A DNA stretch of 64,000 nt from an uncultured Clostridia bacterium (GTDB lineage: Bacteria > Bacillota > Clostridia > Christensenellales > UBA1242). This document shows, in pieces, positions 1 to 7,767 of the stretch. Both the position numbers and the translations under genes were made by a program. Location of the stretch: NCBI GenBank assembly GCA_934778205.1, contig CAKVOD010000001.1, positions 1 to 64,000 on the forward strand. Reading direction: 5' to 3'. The notes under the pieces are model-generated. The model ran no database searches. It saw only the letters and a list, made by a program, of their open reading frames with translations, and had not been told where the DNA came from. Numbering within the stretch: position 1 is the first letter of the stretch; each line of letters starts with the position of its first letter.

Positions 1-33
1 CATTGCCAAACTTTGTTTTGAAACTTTTTGCAT
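1..33 (-). CDS. SipW-type secreted protein, N-terminal fragment cut by window edge
   Basis: Only the first 11 codons are inside the window (MQKVSKQSLAM, reading leftward from the ATG at 33). They are identical, base for base, to the start of the gene at 5539, which encodes a small secreted protein with a SipW/TasA-type signal peptide. The ribosome binding site (AAGGAG, about 10 nt upstream) and the leader are identical too. A consensus leftward promoter at 180-208 would drive it with a leader of about 140 nt. Whether the rest of the gene resembles the copy at 5539 cannot be seen. Confidence 0.75.
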   Translation of the reverse strand, partial: MQKVSKQSLAM

Positions 34-77
34 TTTTAATTTTCTCCTTCTTTTTTCTTTTGTTTCAGTTTTTTACA
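1..77. repeat. Left arm of a long inverted repeat (partner 5495-5571)
   Basis: The 77 bases are the exact reverse complement of 5495-5571. The match covers the leader, SD, start codon and first 11 codons of a secreted-protein gene. It ends at position 78 and may continue beyond the left window edge. The arms flank 5.4 kb holding the defence-like module and the InlB-repeat gene. Confidence 0.95.
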
Positions 78-179
78 CTGAAATTGAAACGACAAGAGTG
101 GGGTTATGTACCCTTATATTTTCAGTTCCAGTGTTAGGACGACGAAGTTATAGAAACCCATAACATTCATCTTGGCTAC

Positions 180-208
180 ATTATAGTTAATTGAAAAAAA
201 AAAGTCAA
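180..208 (-). promoter_or_regulatory. Consensus sigma-A promoter reading left
   Basis: On the minus strand TTGACT (203-208) is followed by a 17-bp spacer that includes a T-tract and by TATAAT (180-185). It points to the secreted-protein gene at the left edge and lies inside the segment bounded by the inverted repeats. No promoter of comparable quality is visible in front of the partner gene at 5539. Confidence 0.7.
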
Positions 209-1169
209 ACAAAAAGTGGCATAAAAATCAAAAAAAAATTATTTTTTGTCAATTTATACAAAATAACGCCATTTTTCGCCCTTTCACTATGTCTCACTTT
301 GTCAAAAACCGCTCCTGACGCCTCTTATTTCACTGCGCGCGCTAATGCTCCTCAGTTCACTGCGCGCACGCTTATAAACGCGTTTCCCGCAAAACTCGCT
401 TGTACTGGCGGGGTATTGCAGTTCGCTGAACGCGACTTATGCTCGCGCAGTTATAACGACAAACATTGCGCGAACAAGGAACGCTCTCTCGACTCGCGCG
501 CACGGCACACACATAGTCGGGCATTTGTCGACTCATAGACTTTGCCTTTCACGTTTTTTCTAACGCCCCGCGCCTGTCCACGACCTCGACGCCTCAGCGG
601 TATATGAATAGGAATGCAAGAGTGAGTTGCAAGTTAGGCAGTGAGAATACTTTTCAGTCCCACCCTGCAAACAGTGTTTCCCCCGCACCCCCTTTGGTCA
701 CACTGGGTTCATCTCGCGGGCGCATTATTCTTTATATATAGCACAAAACACAAGAGCGCAAAACGCAAGTATGTATCGCACAAAAAACAAGTATGTATAA
801 CACAAAGCGCAAGTAGGCGTAAGTCGATTGTGTTGATTATCAACTCCTCATACTGCTGGCGCATCATTCTATATATAGAGAATAGAGATATATAGCACGT
901 CATATATAGCGTATCTTTGACGCCTCGCGTGATGCCTCGCGCTCCTGCATTTTTTCTACAGTGCCTACATTGTGATTGCGCGCCCCCTATATTTTGATTG
1001 TGCTCCTAGATTGTGATTGCGCGCTCCTACATTGTGATTGTGCTCGGTTATGAACAATATTGATAAAGAAATAAAAATCATTATATTACTATTGACAAAA
1101 AATGTAGAAATGAGTATAATTCTGCCAAAACAAAAAATTGAGTCATTTATTTATAACTCAATTTTTTTG
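209..1169. other. Long noncoding, repeat-rich intergenic region
   Basis: I see no convincing gene here. The open frames at 191-538 and 641-895 lack an SD and a recognisable domain and are rich in the GC-rich words that recur locally. From about 300 to 620 the DNA is clearly more GC-rich than its surroundings, with repeated cactgcgcgc motifs. From about 735 to 1045 there are imperfect 19-22 bp tandem repeats. The stretch probably represents decayed or repeat-expanded intergenic DNA. Confidence 0.5.
964..1045. repeat. Imperfect tandem repeat, about four units of 19-22 bp
   Basis: Four units share the core CCTAnATTGTGATTG, followed by CGCGC or TGCTC. Core attgtgattg copies begin at 969, 991 (one mismatch), 1010 and 1031, so the spacing is 22, 19 and 21 bp. 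A related short series (cgcaagtatgtat / aacaagtatgtat / cgcaagtaggc) lies at about 760-820. There is no CRISPR-like alternation of repeat and unique spacer. Confidence 0.7.
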
Positions 1170-1808
1170 TTATAATCTTTTATTGATGTCGTCAATCCAT
1201 TTTGTTTTATCGCATTCAAGATATTTAAATAAAGTTAAGATGTTTGTGCTTGGCGTTATATTATAATCGGTTGACAAGTTTGCAATGTTATTTTTCATTG
1301 TGTTGTAGTTGCTTGCGTTAATTTTATTCATTAAAGAACTAATGTCATTTTCTTGCGCGCGATAGTTTTTTATGCCTGTCAATTTTTCAATCAATGGGGC
1401 ATTATCACTTTTTAATCGGCTTTTTAATTTAACTTTATCAAAATGCGACAGTATGATTTGCATACTACAAGGGTTGCCAAAGTAGATGATTGAGGGCAAA
1501 TCTTCCACTCTATTTTTGCCATAATAATCTTTGAGCGCCTTTTGTAGTTTTGTAAACTCTTCAAATGGGGCGTTATCTGTATCGCAAAAAATTAAAACAA
1601 TGTCGTAATTGTCACTTTTGGCAATTTTGTCAAATGTTTTGAAAACCTTTGTCAACCCATTAGCATTGATAGACTTTACAGAATAATTATGATGAAATAA
1701 TTTTAAATCTTTCAACTTCTCAATGTAACGATATTCTTCGTCACCTTCACATACAATGCAAACGCGCTTTGAAGTTGGTATGTTGGGAAATTTTCTATTC
1801 ATTATCAT
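1170..1808 (-). CDS. RloB-like TOPRIM protein, putative defence effector (AbiLii/RloB type)
   Basis: This 212-residue protein has the RloB/TOPRIM pattern. An N-terminal strand ends in CEGDEE (E21, the expected metal-binding acid), and a second strand ends in LIFCDTDN (D76, D78). RloB-domain proteins are known as partners of COG1106-type ATPases in abortive-infection AbiL and PARIS-like systems, where the TOPRIM protein is the nuclease-type effector. The start overlaps the end of the ATPase gene by 14 bp; a second in-frame ATG at 1802 has better spacing from a GGGAG motif. It is transcribed leftward as the second gene of the pair. Nuclease activity is inferred from the family, not seen. Another TOPRIM subfamily is possible. 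Confidence 0.7.
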   Translation of the reverse strand: MIMNRKFPNIPTSKRVCIVCEGDEEYRYIEKLKDLKLFHHNYSVKSINANGLTKVFKTFDKIAKSDNYDIVLIFCDTDNAPFEEFTKLQKALKDYYGKNRVEDLPSIIYFGNPCSMQIILSHFDKVKLKSRLKSDNAPLIEKLTGIKNYRAQENDISSLMNKINASNYNTMKNNIANLSTDYNITPSTNILTLFKYLECDKTKWIDDINKRL

Positions 1809-3024
1809 TCGCTCCCAATATGCACGAAACTAAATCGGGTTCTGGCAAACTTGCAAACGCACCATTTTGGTAGGAATTGGCAATGTTAGAGACGTCTTCG
1901 CGAACGCCGTCTCTTGCTTTGAAATCGTTTAGTGAGTATAGATATGTTTGCTCTGCGTCCTTGTCGGCAAACCAAATTTGTTCTTTTCGCAAAAGGGTTT
2001 TGCAGTCCATTAGACTAACATCGTGCGTTGTAAAAATCAGTTGTCCTTTTTCGTTGTCCATATTGTTAAACATTGCAACGATTGCGCGCGACAATTTGAA
2101 ATGCAGACTACTATCTAATTCGTCGACAAGCAACACGCCCCCTTCTTTTATTGTTTTGATAACATAACTGGCAATTGCGGCTATTTTTTTTGTTCCTGTT
2201 GAATCAAACAACAAAAATGGCACTGCTTTATCTTTGTGATATGTTATCAACTTAAATGGGTCTAACTGTTGTTGTAGCAACAAAATTTGTTCTTGAGGCA
2301 CACCCGGGGTAACTAACGCATCGTTTTTGAACTCAAAGCCGTCAATTTCCAAGTCTGCTTCTTTCAAAAATTTTGCGACTTCTTGCGCTTCTTCCGTATT
2401 TTTTTTCATTATTTCAATTGTATTAGTCAGCGGGATGTTATTCATATTAATAACATAAATTTTTCGCGCAAATTCTCTAAAAATGTTCTTAACTTTTTCA
2501 ATGTTTGGGAAACTGCTTGTGTTTGCGGTGTACAAAAGTATGTTATTGTTAGATAACATTTTTAATATCGGTATGAAATTCTTATCTTTACAATCATAAC
2601 TATTGCTGCGTGCATCTCGCAAAATTAGCACTTGTTTTTTACCATTTGATTTAGTATCGAAACACGAATATTTTTCATAGATAAACTCGCGAGTTTTAGT
2701 ATCAAACTTAAAATCGAAATCATAGCCGACGCCATCTACGATAAAGGAAACACCCAAGGAAGAAACCGTGTTGTTTTCAAAAATGTTTGAAAAGACTTCA
2801 GTATTTATGCCTAGCAATACGTTGCGAATTGCATAAACTGCGTCAATTACACAGGTTTTGCCAACATTGTTTTTTCCGTAAATACCGATAGATTTAAGAA
2901 CATTATAATGATTTATAGCGTTGTAATTAGTAAAAAACCGCTTTGACCGATTGTTTGCTAGCAACGATAATTCCACAGGTTTATTAAATGTTTTAAAGTT
3001 CTCGATTCGTACCGAAGTAATCAT
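1795..3024 (-). CDS. AAA15/COG1106-type ATPase, putative defence sensor (AbiLi/RloA type)
   Basis: This 409-residue ABC/SMC-like ATPase starts ITSVRIENFKTF, the usual N-terminal strand of the OLD/RloA/RecF-like group. Its Walker A is GKNNVGKT (50-57), Walker B LLVDELD (298-304), and an H-loop-like FTTHD lies around residue 334. A short FDSTGTK stretch (273-279) occupies the place of the signature motif. The lengthy insert between Walker A and B is typical of the family. The gene lies directly upstream of and overlaps the RloB-like gene, as in AbiL-type phage defence. An AAAGAGGTG SD precedes the ATG. Membership of PARIS or another ATPase-TOPRIM pair cannot be excluded by eye. Confidence 0.75.
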   Translation of the reverse strand: MITSVRIENFKTFNKPVELSLLANNRSKRFFTNYNAINHYNVLKSIGIYGKNNVGKTCVIDAVYAIRNVLLGINTEVFSNIFENNTVSSLGVSFIVDGVGYDFDFKFDTKTREFIYEKYSCFDTKSNGKKQVLILRDARSNSYDCKDKNFIPILKMLSNNNILLYTANTSSFPNIEKVKNIFREFARKIYVINMNNIPLTNTIEIMKKNTEEAQEVAKFLKEADLEIDGFEFKNDALVTPGVPQEQILLLQQQLDPFKLITYHKDKAVPFLLFDSTGTKKIAAIASYVIKTIKEGGVLLVDELDSSLHFKLSRAIVAMFNNMDNEKGQLIFTTHDVSLMDCKTLLRKEQIWFADKDAEQTYLYSLNDFKARDGVREDVSNIANSYQNGAFASLPEPDLVSCILGANDNE

Positions 3025-3389
3025 TTTGCACCTCTTTTATATATTATATATTGCTTTTATTTGCATTTTGTGCACTTTTTATACGTATTTACAATAAAAA
3101 AACGTTTTATTTTCATTGCGTTCGTTGGGTTTGTGCATTTATTATACACGATTATAACACAATATAAATAAAAAATCAATAGATTGAATCAATTTTTCGG
3201 TTTTTTGTACTTTTAAAGTATGGAAGAGAATTTTAAAAAATTAGCATTAAGGCTTATTTTTTTGCAATGATAATTTGCAAGCAAAGTAAATATGTTTCAT
3301 TCTTATTGACTTTTTGTTGAGATTGTTGTATAATTCTATAGAATAGAACATTGAAAAAAGTCCATAGACAACAAGCGTATTTTGCTTGA
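3025..3389. promoter_or_regulatory. Divergent intergenic region with a consensus rightward promoter at 3306-3334
   Basis: A textbook sigma-A promoter reads rightward: TTGACT (3306-3311), 17-bp spacer, TATAAT (3329-3334). It should start transcription near 3341, in front of the InlB-repeat gene. Leftward, several TATAAT-like boxes between about 3040 and 3160 could serve the ATPase gene. Nothing else is recognised here. Confidence 0.7.
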
Positions 3390-3428
3390 ATGATAAATGG
3401 AAGCTTGACAATTAGGGGAATACAAATA

Positions 3429-5228
3429 TTGGGGAATACTAACAAGAAAAGACAGGCACAAAAAATAAAACGATGGACGACCATTGGACTGCGCTTGATA
3501 GTTGCAACAATGATGTTCATCGTTTTTGCTTATATGCCTTTTATGCGATTGGGATATTGTGAGCCGTCACAAAACATTGATTCGGAAGTTGCTACGACTT
3601 TGCGCGCCGATTTGGATAGAACTGCTGAAACAGATACAAAGATAGAGATAATGGAAGTTATTATTGACAGCGCCAACGGTGGCTTAGTTTATACTGAGGC
3701 GCGTATTTGTAGTGTTAATTATGTGTATGGCAAAGTTATAAATTTGGATAATATACCAACAAAAGCAAACTATATTTTCAATGGTTGTTGGACGGAGAAG
3801 CCAACTAATTGTTTGCCGAACAAAGAATGGGGCGAACAATATATTGGCGCGGACGGCATCGGCATAAAGCCCATTTTGGAGGATTCGCCAAAAGTGTTGT
3901 ACATAAATTGGGTTGGCTTGGAGGTTGCAGTTAAGTTTTTTATAAACAACGTCTTGAAAGTAACAAAAGTCGGCTACTTTGGTTGCGCTTTTAAAGATTG
4001 TTTTGATTTTCCAACAAACAAAGAACTTGGCTTGCCTGCTGGCGATGTTTATGCTTGGTACAGCAAGAACAAACCTGATAGTGGAGTAAAGACGCCCGAT
4101 AGCATTATTGATGAGAGATACAAAAGTGGCTATATGCCATTGCTTGGAAAAGAAATAACAGAATTTGAGCTCACGGTTACAATGACGATAGAAGATGATG
4201 CCACATTTTTAGAAGACCGCTTTTTGCCCAAAAAGTGGAACCTCAATAAAGATAAAAATGTTTATACGCACGTGTATGAATACAAAAAAGGCAACATACC
4301 AACGATGGGGACATTGCCGACGCCACAAAGGGCGGGTTATAAATTTCAATATTGGAAAGACAAAAACGGAGAAGAAGTGTCAAGCGGAACTTTTGTTACA
4401 AGAAATTATAATTGTACGCCGTGTTGGGAAGCAGAGGTATATGAAGTTAAACTTAGCAACGACAGCGAAGAATTGCAAAACATTTCGATGACATATGGTT
4501 CAACGACAGCCGATATGGTGGAGGTTCCCGCGAGCAAGGAACACTACAAGTTTGACGGCTACTATAACGAGAAAGGCGTGCAGTATTTTGACGGCACAGG
4601 TAAAAATGTTCGCGCGTGGGATATTCCATACAATGCAACGACTCTAAGCGCTAAATTTTCGCCGATTGATTATTCGATAAAATATAACCTAAACGGTGGC
4701 GAGGTGGCAAGCGAAAATCCGACGCAGTATAATATTGAAGATGAAACAATAACCTTAAGTGCGCCAACAAAGACGGGCTACAACTTTGTTGGCTGGAAAA
4801 CGTACGAAAACGCGGAACCGCAAATAAACATAACCATACCAAAGGGTTCATACGGAGATAGAAACTACATTGCAGTGTTTGAACCAAATGTTCAAGAAGA
4901 AGAAAGTTTGTCTATAACTATAGAATGCACAAATCTTGCTGGGCAGTGCATTATGGTGTATATATTTGACGAAAATGGAAAATTGATTTCAAGCATATGT
5001 ATGCAATCAAATAAATACACATTTGTTCCGCAAACAACTGGCAGTGGGTACTATATAAAAATTAAAACGACAACTCCAAACAAATTAGACTTTACCCTAC
5101 CAAACAATTGCACGCAGTCGAGTATAGGTAGCACGACAACCATATTCCTACCGACAGAAGAATCTATAAATTACACAATATCTTTCACTGCCACAAACAT
5201 TCACATCATAAATTCAACATTTGTATAA
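3429..5228 (+). CDS. Secreted or anchored InlB B-repeat protein
   Basis: I place the start at the TTG at 3429, which follows an AGGGGAA SD by about 8 nt; the ATG at 3390 is in frame but has no SD. The product is about 599 residues. A basic N-terminus and hydrophobic stretch (IVATMMFIVFAYM) form a signal peptide or anchor. The C-terminal half contains Listeria-Bacteroides (InlB_B) repeats, recognised by patterns such as YNLNGGE, PTKTGYNFVGW and FEPN; at least three copies can be made out. The last ~110 residues form a different beta-rich domain. No LPXTG motif is seen. Such repeats are typical of cell-surface adhesins. It resembles the giant protein at 35710-43155 and lies inside the inverted-repeat-bounded segment. 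Confidence 0.8.
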   Translation: MGNTNKKRQAQKIKRWTTIGLRLIVATMMFIVFAYMPFMRLGYCEPSQNIDSEVATTLRADLDRTAETDTKIEIMEVIIDSANGGLVYTEARICSVNYVYGKVINLDNIPTKANYIFNGCWTEKPTNCLPNKEWGEQYIGADGIGIKPILEDSPKVLYINWVGLEVAVKFFINNVLKVTKVGYFGCAFKDCFDFPTNKELGLPAGDVYAWYSKNKPDSGVKTPDSIIDERYKSGYMPLLGKEITEFELTVTMTIEDDATFLEDRFLPKKWNLNKDKNVYTHVYEYKKGNIPTMGTLPTPQRAGYKFQYWKDKNGEEVSSGTFVTRNYNCTPCWEAEVYEVKLSNDSEELQNISMTYGSTTADMVEVPASKEHYKFDGYYNEKGVQYFDGTGKNVRAWDIPYNATTLSAKFSPIDYSIKYNLNGGEVASENPTQYNIEDETITLSAPTKTGYNFVGWKTYENAEPQINITIPKGSYGDRNYIAVFEPNVQEEESLSITIECTNLAGQCIMVYIFDENGKLISSICMQSNKYTFVPQTTGSGYYIKIKTTTPNKLDFTLPNNCTQSSIGSTTTIFLPTEESINYTISFTATNIHIINSTFV

Positions 5229-5253
5229 AACATTTACGCGCATTTAGCGCCCG

Positions 5254-5283
5254 AACACGCAAATCTCACTTGCGTGTTTTTCT
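5254..5283 (+). terminator. Rho-independent terminator of the InlB-repeat gene
   Basis: A 9-bp perfect stem, AACACGCAA / TTGCGTGTT, with a 7-nt loop is followed by TTTTTCT, 25 bases after the stop codon. Confidence 0.85.
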
Positions 5284-5320
5284 ATCCAACAACCTTGCGT
5301 ATTGCGTGGCATATGATTTT

Positions 5321-5510
5321 TCCTCCGTTTTACCTTGTAAACATTCTATTTAAAATTGCATAAATATCTTCATTTTACCTTGTAAAAAATTGCATTTATT
5401 TCTTCATTCCCTCTATAAAAAATAGTATTTGAAATTGTGTTTATTTTCCCATTCTATCTTATAAAAAACAAGTATCGTTTTCTTCATTTTACCTTGTAAA
5501 AAACTGAAAC
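5321..5510. repeat. Degenerate direct repeats, about five units 40-50 bp apart
   Basis: The motif TTCATTTTACCTTGTAAAAA recurs, with increasing decay in the middle units, at about 5322, 5372, 5413, 5449 and 5482. The last unit runs into the right arm of the inverted repeat. The array occupies the position where the promoter of the gene at 5539 should lie, and no clean -35/-10 pair is visible in it. It may be a protein-binding array or simply amplified DNA. Confidence 0.55.
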
Positions 5511-5571
5511 AAAAGAAAAAAGAAGGAGAAAATTAAAAATGCAAAAAGTTTCAAAACAAAGTTTGGCAATG
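5495..5571. repeat. Right arm of the long inverted repeat (partner 1-77)
   Basis: The arm covers the 44-nt leader, the AGAAGGAG SD and the first 11 codons of the gene at 5539, and is identical to 1-77 in reverse complement. Recombination between the arms would invert the 5.4-kb segment and swap the upstream regions of the two flanking genes. Confidence 0.95.
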
Positions 5572-6105
5572 ATTGCACTCTCAATCTTGCTCGCAATTTC
5601 AATCGCTTTGACATTCACTTTCGCTGTTGCTCAATCAACAAAGACAGCAAAAGGTACAATCACATTTAGTGGTACGGCCGCTCTCACATTAACAGGATTT
5701 GGTGCTCAAAGCGCAGGTAATGATGGCACATTCTCAATTTCTGTAACTAGTGCTGGCGCTACTGTAACAGGCGCTGAAGGTGTTAACGCACTTTCTGGAA
5801 TGAAATTCGCATTGGCAGGAAATTCAGCTCCAGCATATGTTAAGGTTGTTCTTTCTGTAGAAGGTGCAAATGTTGACACAAAAACTGGAAAAGCAGTAGC
5901 TGCTACATTGAAACAAGGAGATAACTTTGGTGAAGTAACAACCAACTCAATTACAACTACTAAAAAACTTGCTGCTGGTACTACTTGGACACTTGACGAT
6001 ATCCTTTCACTTGTAGCTGATGTACAAAAATATACTGACGAATCAACAAGTTCTACGGTTACTTTGACATTTACTGCAAGCACGAATTCTGATGACTTAG
6101 CGTAA
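5539..6105 (+). CDS. Small secreted protein with SipW-dependent-type signal peptide (TasA/camelysin-like)
   Basis: 188 residues. The N-terminus is a signal peptide (LAMIALSILLAISIALTFT) followed by A-QSTKTAKGTITFSG. This resembles the SipW-type signal region of TasA/camelysin proteins and the N-terminal region of the protein at 46888 (SKTATGTIAF). The mature part is rich in Thr, Ser, Ala and Gly and predicted beta-rich, consistent with a secreted fibre or matrix protein. A strong SD (AGAAGGAG) precedes the ATG. No SipW signal peptidase gene is in the window. The start region is duplicated in inverse orientation at 1-77, so expression may be variable. Fibre formation is inference only. Confidence 0.65.
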   Translation: MQKVSKQSLAMIALSILLAISIALTFTFAVAQSTKTAKGTITFSGTAALTLTGFGAQSAGNDGTFSISVTSAGATVTGAEGVNALSGMKFALAGNSAPAYVKVVLSVEGANVDTKTGKAVAATLKQGDNFGEVTTNSITTTKKLAAGTTWTLDDILSLVADVQKYTDESTSSTVTLTFTASTNSDDLA

Positions 6106-6112
6106 GCATAAG

Positions 6113-6157
6113 GAATATCCCCTACTTGTGGTATCAGCCACTGGGGATATTTTTTTA
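6113..6157 (+). terminator. Rho-independent terminator
   Basis: The stem AATATCCCC (6114-6122) / GGGGATATT (6143-6151), with a further inner TGTGG/CCAC pairing, is followed by seven T. It lies directly downstream of the secreted-protein gene. Confidence 0.9.
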
Positions 6158-6204
6158 TACCTTATTAATAGTACAACATTAATTTTTACGGAGGTTATAT
6201 TATT

Positions 6205-7071
6205 ATGGAAAACAAAGATAAAGAAAAGAAAAAAAAGAAAAAAAAAGTTATCACCGATGAGAAAAGGAATCAACTAGAGCAGTATTTGTCTTGTCAAAAT
6301 CAAGATGGCAGTTCAAAAAATCCCAATTATCGTATTGATGACATATTCAATTTTGACAATGCTGAAAAAAGTTCACTTGAATGCCTCTTTATTCTTGAAT
6401 CACCGCATATCGATGAAGTTAAAGAAAAGTACCCGCTTGCTGGAGATTCGGGGAAAGCAGTTACTAAATTCTTATTTGGCGACAAAACCTCTATTCCATT
6501 CGGCAAGCTTGTAAAGCTTAATAGTGATTTATTGAAATTTAAACACATTGCAATAATGAATGTATCAAATGTTCCACTGCAAACCGTAAAAGGCTATAAT
6601 GATGACTACGCTTCATTAGCGGACTATTTAGAAGCATTAAGAGACCCCAAAGCCAACAAAGAAACTGCAGGCTTTGATTGTTTATTGAAACTATTTGAAG
6701 ATAGGCTTAAGAATATATTAAAAGCTTGCGAGCGAATAAAAAGAAAAACACACATTTTCGTATGTGGTCAAATGGCTGTTAATTATTTTGAAAAAGCTTC
6801 ACAAAAGAAAAGTTCAAGTAAAGCCAATAAGGATGCTAGTATCATCACAGACATTGAAGTAGAAGAAAATATACAAGAACTATTGAAAAATGGTCTTTAC
6901 GAAATCACTTATATTCCTCACCCGTCTAGAAATCATTGGAGTTCAACAAAATATGTAAAATATAAAGAAAATCTACCTATACTGAAAAAAGAATTTGACC
7001 CGTTATACCTCCTTCCCTCTGAAAGAATGAATCGAACATTTCAAATAACATTTACAATAAAAGAAATTTAA
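6205..7071 (+). CDS. Uracil-DNA-glycosylase-fold-like protein of unknown function
   Basis: 288 residues with a highly basic Lys-rich N-terminus (residues 4-15). Motifs appear in the order expected of the UDG superfamily: LFILESPHIDEV followed by LAGDSGKA (motif 1-like), IAIMNVSNVPLQ (second strand with Asn), IFVCGQMA (central strand), and YIPHPSRNHW near the C-terminus, comparable to the HPS motif of UDGs. The family assignment is inference from these patterns; the substrate is unknown. A GGAGGTTATATTATT leader gives a good SD. It heads a run of four co-directional genes (6205-8152) with short gaps and is the only one with a recognisable fold. DNA-repair, nucleoside-processing or defence roles are all possible. 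Confidence 0.5.
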   Translation: MENKDKEKKKKKKKVITDEKRNQLEQYLSCQNQDGSSKNPNYRIDDIFNFDNAEKSSLECLFILESPHIDEVKEKYPLAGDSGKAVTKFLFGDKTSIPFGKLVKLNSDLLKFKHIAIMNVSNVPLQTVKGYNDDYASLADYLEALRDPKANKETAGFDCLLKLFEDRLKNILKACERIKRKTHIFVCGQMAVNYFEKASQKKSSSKANKDASIITDIEVEENIQELLKNGLYEITYIPHPSRNHWSSTKYVKYKENLPILKKEFDPLYLLPSERMNRTFQITFTIKEI

Positions 7072-7093
7072 AATGCAAAAGGAGATTGATCAT

Positions 7094-7456
7094 ATGTACT
7101 TTGTTTATATCATAAACTATAATTTTTACGGCAATGAAAATAAAACAATTTTAGTTGCTGACAAAGACCTATCAAATAAAATAACTGAATTTAAAAATAT
7201 TAATTTAAATGAAATCAAAACAAATATACAACCTAAAAAAGAAAATGAATACACAATAGGTATAACGTTCAAATTTGATTCCTATACGGTTAAAACTTTA
7301 GAAATATTAGAACAATTTCTTAAAGACAATGATATGAAAAATTTAACAATTAAGAAAATCGTTGACGACGATATGAATGAAAATTTTCTCAAAGCTATGG
7401 AGCCCATACGTAAAGACTATTCAAAGGCGACCGACAATTTATTTCACAACAATTAA
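7094..7456 (+). CDS. Hypothetical protein, 120 residues
   Basis: I choose the ATG at 7094 because AAAAGGAG lies 9 nt upstream; an earlier in-frame ATG at 7073 overlaps that SD. The protein is small, Lys/Asn/Ile-rich, without membrane segment or recognised motif. It begins 22 bp after the UDG-like gene, so the two are probably co-transcribed. I do not recognise a family. Confidence 0.6.
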   Translation: MYFVYIINYNFYGNENKTILVADKDLSNKITEFKNINLNEIKTNIQPKKENEYTIGITFKFDSYTVKTLEILEQFLKDNDMKNLTIKKIVDDDMNENFLKAMEPIRKDYSKATDNLFHNN

Positions 7457-7479
7457 AACTTACAGGAGAAAAAATACTA

Positions 7480-7767
7480 ATGGAAAACAATACCAATCAA
7501 AACAATAAAAACAACAAATCAAACACCACCTTGAACGAAACATTTGCACCAACAATGCCTAAACCAAATGGGAACACTCCAGTACAAAATAATGATAATA
7601 AACCTCAAACTGAAGAAAGAGAACTATTATTTGAGGACTTTTCTGGTATTCTACAAGATAAAAAAACAATGGATTCAGTACCTGCTTTATTGAAGCATAA
7701 AAAAAACAAACAACCAAACCCAATTCTCTCGCAAACTAACTTAAATGGTGAAGAAAATGAGTCTTGA
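7480..7767 (+). CDS. Hypothetical Asn/Gln-rich small protein
   Basis: 95 residues with an SD (CAGGAGAAAA) and ATG 23 bp after the previous stop. The first half is low-complexity, rich in Asn, Thr, Pro and Gln and probably disordered. The second half has a short acidic helix-like region (LLFEDFSGIL). The end overlaps the start of the next gene, suggesting translational coupling. No family recognised. Confidence 0.55.
   Translation: MENNTNQNNKNNKSNTTLNETFAPTMPKPNGNTPVQNNDNKPQTEERELLFEDFSGILQDKKTMDSVPALLKHKKNKQPNPILSQTNLNGEENES

Noticed and set aside
191..538. Open frame of 115 codons in the left intergenic region
   Set aside because: No SD, low-complexity start of Lys codons, and it overlaps a leftward promoter and GC-rich repeat words; no domain.
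641..903. Overlapping frames on both strands around 641-903
   Set aside because: They consist of repeated intergenic words, lack SDs and have no recognisable protein features.
964..1045. Possible CRISPR array
   Set aside because: The units are imperfect, directly adjacent and without unique spacers; no cas genes are in the window.
3390..3428. ATG at 3390 as start of the InlB-repeat gene
   Set aside because: No SD precedes it, whereas the TTG at 3429 has AGGGGAA at good spacing; the choice remains open but the TTG fits better.
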